The translations under genes were made by a program, and so were the position numbers. A stretch of DNA of 30,471 nt from a virus: the IMG/VR virus record IMGVR_UViG_3300032177_000052, positions 1 through 30,471 of that record; one strand, written 5' to 3'. Under the pieces are notes generated by a model, which made no database searches, was not told the DNA's origin, and worked only from the letters and a program-made list of their open reading frames with translations. The stretch's first letter is position 1; each line of letters starts with the position of its first letter. Shown piece after piece: positions 29,266 through 30,471 of this stretch.

Positions 29266-30221
29266 CGCTCCTGTTCCTACCCATCGAGAGGTACGACTCG
29301 CGCTACTCGGCCCAGTGGTACCACTGGTTCATGAAGGAGCTGTCTGGGAAGGACGTGGTGGTCGTCGGCGACACGGAGCTGCGCGAGATCAAGACCGGCC
29401 AGTTCCTCGACGCCTTCGAGACGATGCGGTACAAGGCCGACCAGACGAAGGCCGTGGTCGAATGGCTGCGCGACAACCCGGAGACACCGTGCACCATCTT
29501 CTGCATGGACCTGTGGCACCCTGGGATCGTGTCGATGGCCTACGCGGCGAAGGTGGGCAACAGGGAGGCGACCATCACGGGCATCCTCCACGCGGGCACC
29601 TGGGACGAGTACGACCACCTGACGGCGGTCGGACTGCGCGACGAGCTGGCCGGCTTCGAGGACTCCATCTTCAACATCGCCCGGCGCATCTACGTGGGCA
29701 CGCACTTCCACGCCGAACTGTTGCGGGCGGACAACTGCCGCAGCAAGATCCAGGTCGTCGACTTCCCCGTGATCGAGCCCATCATGGGCGTGCCGTTCGC
29801 CAACCGCGAGCGCCTGGTCGTCTGGCCGCACCGCAAGGCGCCGGAGAAGCAGCCGGAGGTGTGGGACGAGATCGTCGCGCTCTACCGCCAGGCGTACCCC
29901 GAGGACCGGGCCCGCTTCGTCACGACCGTGGACGAATGCTCAACCAAGACGGACTATTACGACTTGCTCGCTCGAGCTAGGGTCGTCGTCTCGACGGCGC
30001 TCCAGGAGACGTTCGGCATTGCCATGCTCGAGGGCCTGAACAGTGGCGCCTGGCCGGTGGTGCCCGACAGCCTCTCCTACCGGGAGCTCTACTCGCGGGC
30101 ATCCCGCTACCTCGACGTGGCTCGCGTCCCGGCGATGATCCACGCGCGGCTCAACCGGGCGTACGGCCCGACCATCGACTCGCAGTACGTTCCCGACCTC
30201 TCATGGATAGGAGCGCTGTGA
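29262..30221 (+). CDS. GT-B glycosyltransferase, GT4-like
   Basis: I start at GTG 29262, which overlaps the previous stop, giving 319 residues. An earlier in-frame ATG at 29070 would read through the SPASM gene. MTLLFLPIERYDSRY is a Rossmann-type opening. The middle has ILHAGTWDEYDHLT and RIYVGTHFHAELL, typical acceptor-domain features of GT-B enzymes. The C-terminal half has RLVVWPHRKAPEKQPEVW and the hallmark STALQETFGIAMLEGLNSG, containing the E-x7-E motif of GT4-type retaining transferases that binds the sugar nucleotide. It would move a sugar from a nucleotide donor to an unknown acceptor (DNA base, protein or surface glycan). It is followed by an overlapping gene. Confidence 0.85.
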   Translation: MTLLFLPIERYDSRYSAQWYHWFMKELSGKDVVVVGDTELREIKTGQFLDAFETMRYKADQTKAVVEWLRDNPETPCTIFCMDLWHPGIVSMAYAAKVGNREATITGILHAGTWDEYDHLTAVGLRDELAGFEDSIFNIARRIYVGTHFHAELLRADNCRSKIQVVDFPVIEPIMGVPFANRERLVVWPHRKAPEKQPEVWDEIVALYRQAYPEDRARFVTTVDECSTKTDYYDLLARARVVVSTALQETFGIAMLEGLNSGAWPVVPDSLSYRELYSRASRYLDVARVPAMIHARLNRAYGPTIDSQYVPDLSWIGAL

Positions 30222-30471
30222 AGCTCTACTTCGCGGGCATGGACCAAGCCATGTCGTCCTACAAGTACATGCCGCTGAAGACCGACAACGTCTTCGGCAC
30301 GTTCTTCTACGCGTCGACCAGCAGCCGCATGCTTCAGATGCTGGACAAGGCTGGGCACACGGGCATCAGGACGATCGACTCCGGCGCTCACTCGTTCTTC
30401 GGCTGCGCCGGGATCTCCACCCAGTCGCACCACAACAGCAAGAAGGACAAGGGCGTGCTGATGCCCGAGCC
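30218..30471 (+). CDS. N-terminus of a DSGA-motif protein, possibly transglycosylase (TGT/DpdA)-like; 3' partial
   Basis: GTG at 30218 overlaps the previous stop (GTGA). The frame runs off the right edge after 84 codons. It begins VKLYFAGMDQAMSSYKYMPL and has IRTIDSGAHSFFGCAG. An opening 'MK-Y-AG' strand followed by an 'IDSGA-S' motif is a pattern I associate with phage TIM-barrel proteins related to tRNA-guanine transglycosylase and DpdA, where the Asp starts a barrel strand. Only 84 residues are visible and the later catalytic residues lie outside the window. The identification is tentative. Confidence 0.42.
   Translation, partial: MKLYFAGMDQAMSSYKYMPLKTDNVFGTFFYASTSSRMLQMLDKAGHTGIRTIDSGAHSFFGCAGISTQSHHNSKKDKGVLMPE

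Noticed and set aside
1-30471. CRISPR arrays, insertion sequences, integrase, attachment sites
   Set aside because: No regularly spaced short repeats of CRISPR type, no transposase or recombinase motifs and no terminal inverted repeats seen; the only tandem repeats are coding repeats in tail genes.

Overview
This is a 30.5 kb piece of the structural and lysis arm of a tailed double-stranded DNA phage (or prophage). Every gene I can support is on the + strand, tightly packed, often with 1-4 base overlaps, in GC-rich DNA. The gene order fits a long non-contractile tail: HK97-type portal, protease and capsid, connector, tail terminator, tail tube, frameshifted chaperone, tape measure, hub, fibres. 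No sheath or contractile baseplate gene is seen. Two lipobox proteins, several signal peptides and spanin-like membrane proteins next to the endolysin suggest a Gram-negative host with GC-rich DNA. I cannot name the species. No integrase, repressor, tRNA or CRISPR array was found.

Layout. (1) 1-4810, head: a portal/MuF-type fusion whose 5' end lies outside the window, a prohead protease with a long acidic scaffold-like tail that also carries a strong internal start, and the major capsid protein, followed by a terminator. (2) 4882-8554, head and accessory proteins: small unknown proteins, two of them paralogous and one of those with a signal peptide, plus a permuted NlpC/P60-like cysteine hydrolase. 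(3) 8558-11385, connector, tail completion, tail terminator and tail tube, ending in a strong hairpin terminator. (4) 11518-20680, tail chaperone with a -1 frameshift, a 1575-residue tape measure, a distal tail protein with unusual 14-15-residue repeats, and the tail hub. (5) 20735-25031, tail tip and fibre genes, the last with a signal peptide and a base-composition change. (6) 25043-28277, two lipoproteins, four small membrane proteins and an amidase endolysin, forming a lysis region. (7) 28234-30471, an HNH-type protein, a ribbon-helix-helix regulator, and a coupled trio: a stand-alone SPASM domain, a GT4-like glycosyltransferase, and the start of a protein with a DSGA motif like that of phage transglycosylase-like proteins.

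The genes of regions 1-5 build the virion: portal, protease, scaffold and capsid assemble the head, connector and terminator join it to a tail whose length is set by the tape measure, and hub and fibres recognise the host. Region 6 releases progeny. Region 7 looks like an accessory modification module and is the least explained part. The most unusual observations are the nested scaffold start, the SPASM/glycosyltransferase/DSGA operon, the GxEVxR repeats, exported-looking structural proteins, and a recurring GTAAAGAC word that is doubled in front of the ribbon-helix-helix gene.
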